DNA from: Candidatus Melainabacteria bacterium
GTDB lineage: Bacteria; Cyanobacteriota; Vampirovibrionia; Obscuribacterales; Obscuribacteraceae
NCBI GenBank assembly: GCA_016716405.1
Contig: JADJWK010000001.1
Location: 2,666,001-2,730,000 of the forward strand
DNA: 64,000 bases
Direction: 5' to 3'
This document shows positions 46,378-54,250 of the stretch, piece after piece. The notes below the pieces were generated by a model. That model worked only from the letters and a program-made list of their open reading frames with translations. It was not told the origin of the DNA and did not search any database. Each line of letters begins with the position of its first letter. The first letter of the stretch is position 1. Position numbers and translations under genes: made by a program.

Positions 46378-46407
46378 TTGGACACAGGCGAGAAGTTGAC
46401 TTATGAT
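46378..46407 (+). promoter_or_regulatory. candidate sigma-70 promoter for the WG-repeat lipoprotein operon
   Basis: TTGGAC (46378-46383) and TATGAT (46402-46407) with an 18-base spacer, in the 256-base gap upstream of the gene at 46444. Predicted start near 46414. Upstream of it (46188-46377) I see no gene. Confidence 0.5.
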
Positions 46408-46443
46408 AGAACCCTGAAAGCCCTACTTACTAGATGACAATCT

Positions 46444-47862
46444 ATGCATAAGCGACCGGCAGTTTGTTTTTTTTCCAGCGTTCTTCTCTCCGCTCTTCTT
46501 TTGAGCGGCTGCATGAAGCACAAAGACGACGATCTGGCTGTGCTCGAGGAGAAAGGACCCAAGTGGGGGTTCATCGATCACAGCGGCAAATTCGTATTGA
46601 AGCCGCAGTTCCGCAGGGTCAAGCAGTTCTCCGAAGGTCTCGCCGCTGCCGACCTCCACGCTCGCTGGGGTTTTATAAATAGAGACGGCGAGTGGGTCAT
46701 CCAGAGAGACTACGAGGACGTCAAGGATTTCTCCGCCGGTCTCGCGGCGGTAGAGAAAGACAGCAAGTGGGGCGCCATCGACAAGAACGGCGCTATCAAG
46801 CTGCCCATCAAGTATCTCGATGTGGGCGTCGCCCACGAGGTCAACCCCGACGCCGAAGACCATGCTGTTCTGATGCCCTACAAAGAAGAGAACGGCAAGT
46901 GGGGCTTCAAGGATTTCGGACCGCACGGCAAGGGCGATATCGAGCCGAAATATATGGATGTCAAATATTTCAACGATGGTCTCTGTCCGGTTAGCAATGG
47001 CAGTCTCTGGGGCTATATAGACAATACCGGCACTCTGGTGATCGACTACAAGTTCCTGACAGCCACGCCCTTCAAGAATCGCGTTGCTGAATGCCAGATG
47101 GGCGACGATTTCCTCTGGGTGGACCAGATCGGCACCATGGCCGAGAAGTCCAGGCTGGACAGCAATTTCCTGTTCTTCGACGGGCTTGCCCTGCAGCAGA
47201 AGCGAGGCAAATTCGTTTTTATCAACCGCACGGGCAAGCGTGCCTTCAAGAAGAAATTCCGTTTCGCCGACAATTTCTCCGAGGGGCTTGCCGTCGTGCA
47301 GCCTATCGATTCGGACAAGCGCGGATTCATAGACAAGCGGGGCGAGATCGTCATCCAGCCTATCTATGATGACGCCAGAGGCTTCTCCGAGCAGCTCGCC
47401 GCAGTGAAAGTCGATCCCGACGAGTTCTTCAAGATCTACAAAGACGACGGTACTCCAAAGGTGCCCAAGAAGCCCGAGCCCAAGCCCGCCGGCGAGGATG
47501 AGGACGAAGACGAGAGCGGCGATGCTCAAGATGGCACCAAATCTGATGGCACCGCCGGCGAAGGAGCCGGCGCAAAGGAACAATCCGATGGCGCTGAGAC
47601 CGAGGGCAAGGCGGCATCCGAGAAAAAGGGCGAAGCCCAATCGGAAGAGAAGACCAAAGAGAAATCGGAAGAGAAATCCGGAGAGAAATCGGACGCCAGA
47701 GCCGAGACCAAGTCAGAAGCTAAATCCGAGTCCAAGCCCAAGCCCGGGTCCGAGTCCAAGCCCGAGTCCAAGCCCGAGTCCGAGCCTGCTAAAGATAAAG
47801 GCTCGACCGGTGGTGCCGGTGGATCAAGCAAGAAAGAGAGCTCCCCGGGCAAAAAGAGCTAG
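46444..47862 (+). CDS. WG-repeat lipoprotein
   Basis: A 472-residue lipoprotein: signal peptide ending in the lipobox LLSGC (C23). Residues about 40-320 contain seven to eight WG repeats (KWGFIDHSGKF, RWGFINRDGEWV, LWGYIDNTGTLV), each a short beta-rich unit of about 40 residues. From about 340 to the end the sequence is low-complexity Glu/Lys/Ser/Pro (SEEKTKEKSEEKSGEKSD). WG repeats are of unknown function, probably protein-binding. It heads an operon with a TPR-like membrane protein (seven-base gap) and a POTRA-HEAT protein. Confidence 0.88.
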   Translation: MHKRPAVCFFSSVLLSALLLSGCMKHKDDDLAVLEEKGPKWGFIDHSGKFVLKPQFRRVKQFSEGLAAADLHARWGFINRDGEWVIQRDYEDVKDFSAGLAAVEKDSKWGAIDKNGAIKLPIKYLDVGVAHEVNPDAEDHAVLMPYKEENGKWGFKDFGPHGKGDIEPKYMDVKYFNDGLCPVSNGSLWGYIDNTGTLVIDYKFLTATPFKNRVAECQMGDDFLWVDQIGTMAEKSRLDSNFLFFDGLALQQKRGKFVFINRTGKRAFKKKFRFADNFSEGLAVVQPIDSDKRGFIDKRGEIVIQPIYDDARGFSEQLAAVKVDPDEFFKIYKDDGTPKVPKKPEPKPAGEDEDEDESGDAQDGTKSDGTAGEGAGAKEQSDGAETEGKAASEKKGEAQSEEKTKEKSEEKSGEKSDARAETKSEAKSESKPKPGSESKPESKPESEPAKDKGSTGGAGGSSKKESSPGKKS

Positions 47863-47869
47863 CTGAGTC

Positions 47870-48511
47870 ATGGATTCGAGCTGGCTTGCTTACTGGCCTC
47901 TCGCGGCAGGCGCAGCCCTGACTCTTCTTGCTATCCTCGCCTGGCAGGCGAATTCGCGTCAGGGTAGCGCCTCTCCGGCTCAGATCCAGTCCAGCCTCTC
48001 GAGCGCCGCTCTGGCGAGAAAAAGTGGCGATCACGAGCAGGCGATCATGCTCTACGAGCGTGCTCTGGCGCTTATCGAGGCCCAGAGCCCGCCGGACAAG
48101 TCCTATCTGAGCGCCTGCCTGGTCAGTTATGCCGAGAGCCTGGATCGCACCGGCAAGATGAAGGAAGCCAGGGATGTGCGGAGCCGGTTGATGTCGCTCT
48201 GGAACAGTGCTCTCGAGGAAAGGGATACAGAGCTCATGACCGAGGTCGATTATCTTTGCGCCAGCGCCGACTTCGGCTCAGCCACCAGCGATGTCGCCAA
48301 CTATTATGAGCGGCTACTGGCTTTCAGAGAGAAGGCCTATTCGCATAAGAGCGATATATTCATCAATACGGTGGTTATCTATGCCGGTCTGATGCGCCGC
48401 CTCGGAGAGAAAGCGATTGCCGACGACCTCGAGGCTCACGCCGAGAAGCTGCGCAAGGGCGGACCCAGGGAGTTCGTCATTCCCGGAGAGGCGGCCAGTG
48501 AGGAGTCATAG
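47870..48511 (+). CDS. membrane-anchored helical-repeat (TPR-like) protein
   Basis: A 213-residue protein with an N-terminal anchor (about residues 5-25, AYWPLAAGAALTLLAILAW) and then TPR-like helix pairs (SAALARKSGDHEQAIMLYERALAL). No catalytic motif. Middle gene of the operon; its end overlaps the start of the POTRA-HEAT gene by 14 bases. Confidence 0.7.
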   Translation: MDSSWLAYWPLAAGAALTLLAILAWQANSRQGSASPAQIQSSLSSAALARKSGDHEQAIMLYERALALIEAQSPPDKSYLSACLVSYAESLDRTGKMKEARDVRSRLMSLWNSALEERDTELMTEVDYLCASADFGSATSDVANYYERLLAFREKAYSHKSDIFINTVVIYAGLMRRLGEKAIADDLEAHAEKLRKGGPREFVIPGEAASEES

Positions 48512-49520
48512 AGCCGTCTGCGCCTTGCTGATGCTGTTTCTCGTCCTGGCTCAGCTTCTCCTGCCGGCGCCCGCCGCAGGAGAAAATGAGGAAGCAGGAT
48601 ACAGCTATGAAGGTCTCGAGTTTTTCGGCTCGTCTCAGATCACTCGCGGCGAGCTCGAAGGTCTGATTCATTTACGCAGCGGCGCCGGCATGAAGGCGGT
48701 GGACCGGGCCTGCCGGAAGCTCCAGAGCTATTTCGAGAAAGCCAGGCTCACCGCCAATATAGACAAGGTATACTCCCCGCCCGACAGGGTCTATATCTCA
48801 GTCGATGTGGTGGAGAGCTCCCACGATAAGATCCCCACGAGGCTTCTGGACAATCCGCACAATGTCCTGACCAGGAGCGAGAAGCCCGACATGCTGCTGG
48901 ACCGTTTGCACGAGCGCCTGGACCTTCTCCAGAGCGAGGGACGCCCGGCCGGAGAGCGCTATGAGGGTGGCGTGCTCCTCTACTCCGATGAGGCGGCCAA
49001 TCAGATTATCGAGGACCTCAGACGTTTCGGTCCGGCCATGCGCGAGGACTGGCTCGAGGTAGTGCGAAGCGACCCCAATCCGGAGCGGCGCCGCCGGGCT
49101 ATCGAGCTGCTCAACTGGGCCGGGCTCTACTCTCGCACCTGCTACCTGCTTATCCGGTCGGTGGACGATACCAATCACAAAGTGCGGGCGGCAGCGGTGC
49201 GATTCATTTATCCCCGTCTGGACATATTGCCTGTGGACTTCCCTTACGAGCCTCTGATGCAGGCTGTCTGCCGGCAGGCGCTGAGGCCATCCCACGACGA
49301 CCGGATCAAATCGCTATATCTCATCCTCAAGCTCATCGAGAAGATGCCGGATCTTACTCCCGAGGCCCGGGACAGAACGATGGAGGCGGTGAAGCGCTAT
49401 GCCGGTCAAAGCCGCATCCCGGCTCTGCGCAACGTGAGCGAGAGACTTGCCACCATTTATGCGATGCCGATCAAGGTAAAGAAGAGACAGTGGTCCGACG
49501 AGCCCAGCTCAGGGTTTTGA
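48498..49520 (+). CDS. exported POTRA-like and HEAT-repeat protein
   Basis: A 340-residue protein from the GTG at 48498, chosen for GGAGAGG at 48485-48491; the open frame extends to 48417 without support. Signal peptide to about LPAPAAG. Residues about 35-100 (LEFFGSSQITRGELEGLIHL, then a helix and VYISVDVVES) have the beta-alpha-alpha-beta-beta pattern of a POTRA domain. The C-terminal part (about 190-320) is HEAT-like (RRRAIELLNWAGLYSRTCYL, DDTNHKVRAAAVRFI). No barrel domain follows. Combination seems unusual; likely a periplasmic interaction protein. Confidence 0.6.
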   Translation: MRSHRAVCALLMLFLVLAQLLLPAPAAGENEEAGYSYEGLEFFGSSQITRGELEGLIHLRSGAGMKAVDRACRKLQSYFEKARLTANIDKVYSPPDRVYISVDVVESSHDKIPTRLLDNPHNVLTRSEKPDMLLDRLHERLDLLQSEGRPAGERYEGGVLLYSDEAANQIIEDLRRFGPAMREDWLEVVRSDPNPERRRRAIELLNWAGLYSRTCYLLIRSVDDTNHKVRAAAVRFIYPRLDILPVDFPYEPLMQAVCRQALRPSHDDRIKSLYLILKLIEKMPDLTPEARDRTMEAVKRYAGQSRIPALRNVSERLATIYAMPIKVKKRQWSDEPSSGF

Positions 49521-49629
49521 CCGAAATTTTAATGATACGGACTGTTTGAAATACAGGATTTTGGGCACAAACAATTTAGCCGGCAGGAGTCGAAAGCGAC
49601 CCAGGATTAATATACATACAAATTATGAG

Positions 49630-49658
49630 GGCGCCTTCTGCCGGCGCCTTCTTTTTTT
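49630..49658 (+). terminator. intrinsic terminator after the WG/POTRA operon
   Basis: GGCGCC (49630-49635) and GGCGCC (49643-49648) form a six-pair stem with a seven-base loop, followed by a run of seven T at 49652-49658. It lies between the operon and the convergent ferredoxin gene. Confidence 0.65.
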
Positions 49659-49671
49659 CTGCCGGAAACTT

Positions 49672-49980
49672 CTATCTTATCCGGCCCCGTCCATCGTAAA
49701 AGAGCCTCTCGACTGGCTTCCCGCCCAGCAAATGCGACTCGACAATCTCATTCACGTCTTCTACTTCTACATGGCTGTACCAGACGGCCTCGGGATAGAC
49801 CACGATCATCGGTCCGTTGCCGCACTGATCGAAGCAGCCTGACTTGTTTATCCGGATCCTGTCTTTGAGACCCCGGTCGAATATCGCTTTGCGCAGCGCC
49901 GAGAGCACCGCCTCCGCCCCTTGCTCGGGACAGGTCTTGCCGGTGGTGCAGACGAATACATGTTTGTCGAAGATATCCAT
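49672..49980 (-). CDS. thioredoxin-like [2Fe-2S] ferredoxin
   Basis: A 102-residue protein from the ATG at 49980 (an adjacent GTG at 49983 is possible). The four cysteine ligands are in CTTGKTC and SGCFDQCGNGP, the pattern of thioredoxin-fold [2Fe-2S] ferredoxins. Homologues occur alone in many bacteria and as domains of NADH dehydrogenase and hydrogenase subunits. No redox partner gene is nearby. Confidence 0.87.
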   Translation of the reverse strand: MDIFDKHVFVCTTGKTCPEQGAEAVLSALRKAIFDRGLKDRIRINKSGCFDQCGNGPMIVVYPEAVWYSHVEVEDVNEIVESHLLGGKPVERLFYDGRGRIR

Positions 49981-50069
49981 CACTCTATTTTAAGGCTTGA
50001 TGTTAAGAATGCATCGGGCCCCTGTAATATTGAGAACATATCCTTGACCTGGAGCAGGCTCAACTGGGA

Positions 50070-50250
50070 CAATCCACGCTGCGCTTCATGCGCCGACCGC
50101 AGACAGTCGGTACGTCCCTTGATTAGGGGCGTTTAATGAGAAATCGCCGGCCCAGGTCACACAAGAGATTGTTTTCTCCGGAGAAGCCCCGCTTCAGTGG
50201 GTCTGATCCTGTGTGGTCCCTGCGGCATACGGCAGGGATTTTTTTTTGCC
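50070..50250 (+). promoter_or_regulatory. ribosomal protein L10 leader with attenuator
   Basis: The long 5' region before rplJ contains CCGCAGACAGTCGGTACG (about 50096-50113), matching the kink-turn signature of L10 leaders (CCGnAGACAGnnGGT), followed by further stems. It ends in a hairpin of CCCTGC (50218-50223) and GCAGGG (50232-50237) and nine T at 50239-50247, a classical terminator-type attenuator. Known mechanism: free L10-L12 complex binds the leader and stops expression. A weak promoter (TTAAGA, 16 bases, TAATAT at 50003-50030) precedes it. Confidence 0.8.
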
Positions 50251-50292
50251 GTATTTGCAAAGGAACACTATGACCCAATAAGGAGGCGTCAT

Positions 50293-50817
50293 ATGGCCAC
50301 CAGAGAACGCAAGCAGGAGGTTGTCGCCGAACTGCAAGAGTTCTTCAAAGACGGCAAGGTGGTGATTGTCGCTGATCTGACAGGTTTCACCGTCGAGGAG
50401 CTGACAGGCTTCCGTCGCACCCTGAGCCAGGACAACGCGAAACTTCGCATCGCCAAGAACACTCTTGTCAAAAGAGCGATCGGCGAGTCCGACTTCGTGG
50501 TGCTCGAGAGCCTTGCTAAAGGACCCTCAGCTTTCGTGGTCGGTTACGACGACCCGGCACAGCCGACCAAAACGGTCGTCGAAGTGCTGAAGAAGGCGAA
50601 GAAGGGTACTATCCGCGGTGGTGTCCTGGAAGGCAAGACCCTGAACGAGAACCAGGTGAAAGACCTGGCCAGCCTGCCCAGCAAAGAGCAGCTGCTTTCC
50701 TCGATCATGGGCGGACTCGATTCTGGTGCCCGCAATATCGCCGGCATCATGGAGTCCATCATCAGAGACATCGCTCTTCTTGCCGAAGAAGTCGCGAAGA
50801 AAAACGAAGCCGCTTAA
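50293..50817 (+). CDS. rplJ: 50S ribosomal protein L10
   Basis: A 174-residue L10 from the ATG at 50293 with TAAGGAGG at 50279-50286; earlier in-frame codons belong to the leader. RERKQEVVAELQEFF and the C-terminal helix that binds L7/L12 dimers are as expected. It anchors the L12 stalk. It is separated here from rplK/rplA, which usually precede it; a ferredoxin gene on the other strand lies upstream. Confidence 0.96.
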   Translation: MATRERKQEVVAELQEFFKDGKVVIVADLTGFTVEELTGFRRTLSQDNAKLRIAKNTLVKRAIGESDFVVLESLAKGPSAFVVGYDDPAQPTKTVVEVLKKAKKGTIRGGVLEGKTLNENQVKDLASLPSKEQLLSSIMGGLDSGARNIAGIMESIIRDIALLAEEVAKKNEAA

Positions 50818-50838
50818 TCATCAAATAGGAGTAAGAAA

Positions 50839-51222
50839 ATGGCTACCAAACTTTCAGTTGACGAACTGCTCGAGCAGATCGGCTCACTGACCCTGCTCGA
50901 AGCTGCCGAGCTCAAAACCAAGATGGAAGAAACTTTCGGCGTGACCGCCGCCGCCCCCGTGGCTGCCATGGCCGTTGCCGGCGTTCCTGCCGCTTCGGAA
51001 GAAGAAGAGAAGACCGAATTCGACGTCATCCTCACTTCTGTGGGCGACAAGAAGATCAACGTCCTCAAGATCGTTCGCGAGCTTACCGGACTCGGTCTCA
51101 AAGAAGCCAAAGAACTGGTAGATTCGGCTCCCAAACCGGTCAAAGAAAAGATCAAGAAGGAAGAAGCCGAAGATATGAAGAAGAAGCTCGAAGAAGCAGG
51201 CGCCAAGATCGAAATCAAGTAG
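50839..51222 (+). CDS. rplL: 50S ribosomal protein L7/L12
   Basis: A 127-residue stalk protein: N-terminal dimerisation helix (VDELLEQIGSLTLLEAAELK), Ala-rich hinge and the conserved C-terminal domain (EFDVILTSVGDKKINVLKIV, GLGLKEAKELVD) that recruits translation factors. AGGAG precedes the ATG. It is followed not by rpoB but by a TPR gene, so the rplJL pair stands alone. Confidence 0.97.
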   Translation: MATKLSVDELLEQIGSLTLLEAAELKTKMEETFGVTAAAPVAAMAVAGVPAASEEEEKTEFDVILTSVGDKKINVLKIVRELTGLGLKEAKELVDSAPKPVKEKIKKEEAEDMKKKLEEAGAKIEIK

Positions 51223-51277
51223 CGCATTGCTGCAACCTGGGCTACCCTGGATAATGTGAATTCACAGGAGTATTCGA

Positions 51278-52930
51278 ATGCGCTGCCCGGGTTGCAATCT
51301 CTACCATCCTTCCCAGTACGACAAGTGCGTATCCTGCGGAATGGATCTCAGAGGTGCAGCAGAGCAATCGGACAATGGAGCAGCAGGCGTATCGGTGAAA
51401 GCCGAGCCTGCTGCTTCCGATTCTCCGGAGCCGGTTCCCGGCTCCAAGCGGCGCTCCAAGAATCTCAAGCATGAGAGCCGGGCCGGCGTCCCCACCATGG
51501 TGGGTATCGTCACCGCCCTGACGATTCTCCTGGTGTCGGCCGGGGCTACGTTCTTTTTCCTCACTCAGTCGAGCGACGACCAGAGGCTCCTGGCCAGAGG
51601 GCGGGAGCAGCTTTCCAAAGGTCAGTATGCATTTGCCGTCGAGACCCTGAATAAGGCGGTGAAGCTCAAGCCCCAGGAGCCAAGAGCTTATCTGCTCCTG
51701 GCCCGGGCTTATGTGGGCATCGACAAAGTCGATCAGGCCTGGGACGCTATCAAGAAAGCCCAGCAGCTCGGTCAGGGCGTGGTTTCGGAGCCAGAGCTCG
51801 CTTCGGACCTGGCCAATTACTACCGTCTGCGAAAGAAATATGACCGGGCCATCGAGCTCCTCAGACCGCTCGCCATGCAGGATGTGGCCGGCAAAAAAGG
51901 CGAGCTCGCCGATCTCGACGGGCTCTGGGGCGACGAGGCCCTGGCCTCCGGCGACCTTGACACCGCCCTCAGGTGCTGGGAAGAGGTGAAGGATCTCAAA
52001 GCCGGCAGCCGTCTGGGCGAGGCCGAGGCTCGCCTGGCCACGATCTACGAGAAGATGGCCAAGCAGTTCGCTGCCGAGAATAAAGACGAGGACGCCCTCA
52101 ACTATCTCTCCAAGCTCACTCATATAGCCCAGAACCCCAAGCATTATCAATTCGCCGCCGAGATCTACGAGCGTTCGGGCAAGCTCGATCTGGCTATCGA
52201 TCAATTGCGCAAGGCAATCGAGCTGAGCAATGACGCCCAGCTTCAGCGGGAGCTCTCGTCGCTTCTGGCCCGCCGCGGCAAAGAGCTCATGGACAACGGT
52301 CAGACCGACACCGGTTATGCGTATCTGCAGCAGGCTCGCTCCATCGATCCCAGCAGCGTCGTGCCCGATGTCACCCTCAGGCAGGTCTGGGTCGGTCTCG
52401 ATCCGGTAAGCAAGACTGCCAAGATCGAGGGCGAGGTCTGGAATCCCGGCGAGCGCAGTGTCGGCTCCCTGTCTCTGAGAGCGGAGCTCTATGACAGCAA
52501 GACTCTGGAGACCCTCTGGACGAAGGAGAACCGTCTCATCGACGAGTTCGTCCGCCCTCTCGGCTCGCGCCAGTCCAGAGAGTTCGAGTTCGTTTCGGGA
52601 GTGCACACCAAAACAGACGGCAGTGTGGAGTTCAAGATCTTCGTGGACGGCGCCCTCTACAAAGCCTATAAGGTCGAAGCCGGCAAGCCCAGACCGAGCT
52701 TCCAGACAGCCGGCGGGGAGCCACCGCCTCTGGCGCCGCCGGTTAATTCGAGACCAATACCCACCACTACCTCGATGCCCCCTCTCAAGATCAATCCCCA
52801 GACAGGTACTACCGGCAATACCGGGGCCCCGGTGCCGGGAGCGCCAGTGCCCGGAGGTCAACCTGGAGCCAGCACCACGGGCAGTACCGGCTCGCCGGAG
52901 GAGCGCACTCTCCGGGATCTCGATTTCTAG
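51278..52930 (+). CDS. zinc-ribbon, membrane-anchored TPR protein
   Basis: A 550-residue protein. C3, C6, C17 and C20 form an N-terminal zinc ribbon (MRCPGCNLYHPSQYDKCVSC). A charged linker leads to one membrane helix (about 70-92, MVGIVTALTILLVSAGATFF) and then several TPRs (about 95-340). Residues about 365-465 form a beta-rich domain similar in style to FxLYD domains (WVGLDPVSKTAKIEGEVWN). The tail is Pro/Gly/Thr-rich. Probable topology: ribbon inside, TPRs outside. Function unknown; the same ribbon-helix-repeat layout is common in this group. Confidence 0.78.
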   Translation: MRCPGCNLYHPSQYDKCVSCGMDLRGAAEQSDNGAAGVSVKAEPAASDSPEPVPGSKRRSKNLKHESRAGVPTMVGIVTALTILLVSAGATFFFLTQSSDDQRLLARGREQLSKGQYAFAVETLNKAVKLKPQEPRAYLLLARAYVGIDKVDQAWDAIKKAQQLGQGVVSEPELASDLANYYRLRKKYDRAIELLRPLAMQDVAGKKGELADLDGLWGDEALASGDLDTALRCWEEVKDLKAGSRLGEAEARLATIYEKMAKQFAAENKDEDALNYLSKLTHIAQNPKHYQFAAEIYERSGKLDLAIDQLRKAIELSNDAQLQRELSSLLARRGKELMDNGQTDTGYAYLQQARSIDPSSVVPDVTLRQVWVGLDPVSKTAKIEGEVWNPGERSVGSLSLRAELYDSKTLETLWTKENRLIDEFVRPLGSRQSREFEFVSGVHTKTDGSVEFKIFVDGALYKAYKVEAGKPRPSFQTAGGEPPPLAPPVNSRPIPTTTSMPPLKINPQTGTTGNTGAPVPGAPVPGGQPGASTTGSTGSPEERTLRDLDF

Positions 52931-52988
52931 CTCGATCTAAGGTATCAATCTCGAGCAGTAAGACTTCTTTGCCGGAGGAAACTGACCG

Positions 52989-53657
52989 TCAGCCGTTGTT
53001 GACCCGGTCTCCGCCCTCTCCCTGGGCGTTGGCCAGGAACTCCAGGGCCCGGTCCACCAGGTCCATCTCGTTGCGGGCATGGGTGGGGAATGAGACCACG
53101 CCGACGCTGCAAGTCACCCGCAGGTGCTTGAGCTCTTCGCTTATAGAGGTCCCTTTCAGCCTCTCTCTAATACGCTCGCCCACCACCACGGCCCGGGAAG
53201 AATAGGTCTCGGGGAAGATCACCGCCAGGCGGTTGTCCGAGCAGCGTCCCGGAATATCCACGTCACGGATGGCTTTGTTGATGATTTTGGTGGTGGAGCG
53301 AAGCATGTCCTCGACGATCATGGAGCCGTACTGGCGGCTATAGGTCTCCATGTCGTCTATCTCGACGATCAGGATCGAGCAGGGGCGCTTATAGCGCTTG
53401 GCTCGCTTGAGCTCGTATTCGAGCTTGCGCATGAATGTCTTGAAGTTGAAAAGACCTGTGGACTTGTCGAGCATGCTCACTTTCTCGAAGTGCTCGAGCT
53501 TGTCGTCCGAGATGAATTGCCTGGATCGGTCAAGCGAGCGCTGCTGCTGCTCTTCCTTGAACTTCTGCCGGTCGTCCTGGGTTTTTTTCACCATCTGGGT
53601 GAACTTGGTCTCCCGGGCGTATGACCAGCCTTCGCGATCGTCGTCGTCTCTTCCCAT
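52989..53657 (-). CDS. degenerate GGDEF-domain protein, likely c-di-GMP receptor
   Basis: A 222-residue protein with a charged coiled-coil N-terminus (about 15-55) and a GGDEF domain (about 60-215). The catalytic GGDEF is replaced by SDNRL (DIPGRCSDNRLAVIFPET), so cyclase activity is not expected. The RxxD inhibitory-site motif (RDVD) is kept exactly five residues before it, which in other proteins binds c-di-GMP. It is soluble. The large enzyme at 27352-31044 is the nearest possible source of the ligand. Confidence 0.85.
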   Translation of the reverse strand: MGRDDDDREGWSYARETKFTQMVKKTQDDRQKFKEEQQQRSLDRSRQFISDDKLEHFEKVSMLDKSTGLFNFKTFMRKLEYELKRAKRYKRPCSILIVEIDDMETYSRQYGSMIVEDMLRSTTKIINKAIRDVDIPGRCSDNRLAVIFPETYSSRAVVVGERIRERLKGTSISEELKHLRVTCSVGVVSFPTHARNEMDLVDRALEFLANAQGEGGDRVNNG

Positions 53658-53837
53658 CTTCTTCTTTCTGAACCCCTCGGGTATCGGCCTACTGATATTC
53701 TAGCCGAGAATTCCCCGGATAAGAACCTGTTTCGAGTACAGGAGAGGTATCTGTGGTCATGCCCAGAAATGGGCTTCGGAAGCCGTTTTTCCCGGGGACC
53801 GCTTTCGAAAATCCCGGAATGCTTGTAAAGTGGTGGT

Positions 53838-54185
53838 ATGAGCGATTCTTTCATGAAACGGCACCTGGCCTATTATCGTAGCCAGCACACCACTCCCGGG
53901 TGCCGGATGACGCACCTCCTGGGCGTTCCCATGATCTTTCTATCGATCCCCATGCTCTTTTTCGACTGGAAAAGAGCCCTCGTACTCTTTACCGGGGGCT
54001 GGCTCCTGCAATTCATCGGGCATTTCGTCTTCGAGAAGAACAAGCCGGTCCTTTTGTCCGATAACAGGCATCCATATACGCTTCTATCCGCCCTGATATT
54101 CGTCGGCTCCGAGTGGCTCGGCACCGCCAGGCAGGCGAGCCTGAGGCTGAGCCGCAAATCCGGAAATAATGGCTCGTCCGGGTAA
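53838..54185 (+). CDS. Mpo1-like (DUF962) membrane protein
   Basis: A 115-residue protein with two to three membrane helices. YYRSQHTTPGCRMTHLLGVP, followed by a hydrophobic stretch and GHFVFEKNKPVL, matches the DUF962/Mpo1 family; yeast Mpo1 is an iron-dependent alpha-oxidation dioxygenase of 2-hydroxy fatty acids. The conserved histidines are present. The C-terminal tail (SRKSGNNGSSG) is disordered. Bacterial function not established. Confidence 0.78.
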   Translation: MSDSFMKRHLAYYRSQHTTPGCRMTHLLGVPMIFLSIPMLFFDWKRALVLFTGGWLLQFIGHFVFEKNKPVLLSDNRHPYTLLSALIFVGSEWLGTARQASLRLSRKSGNNGSSG

Positions 54186-54250
54186 CCAGCCGGGATATAT
54201 CTATGGAATAATTCTCCTGTTACCAGTTATCGATAGTTTTCCGAGCGCCC

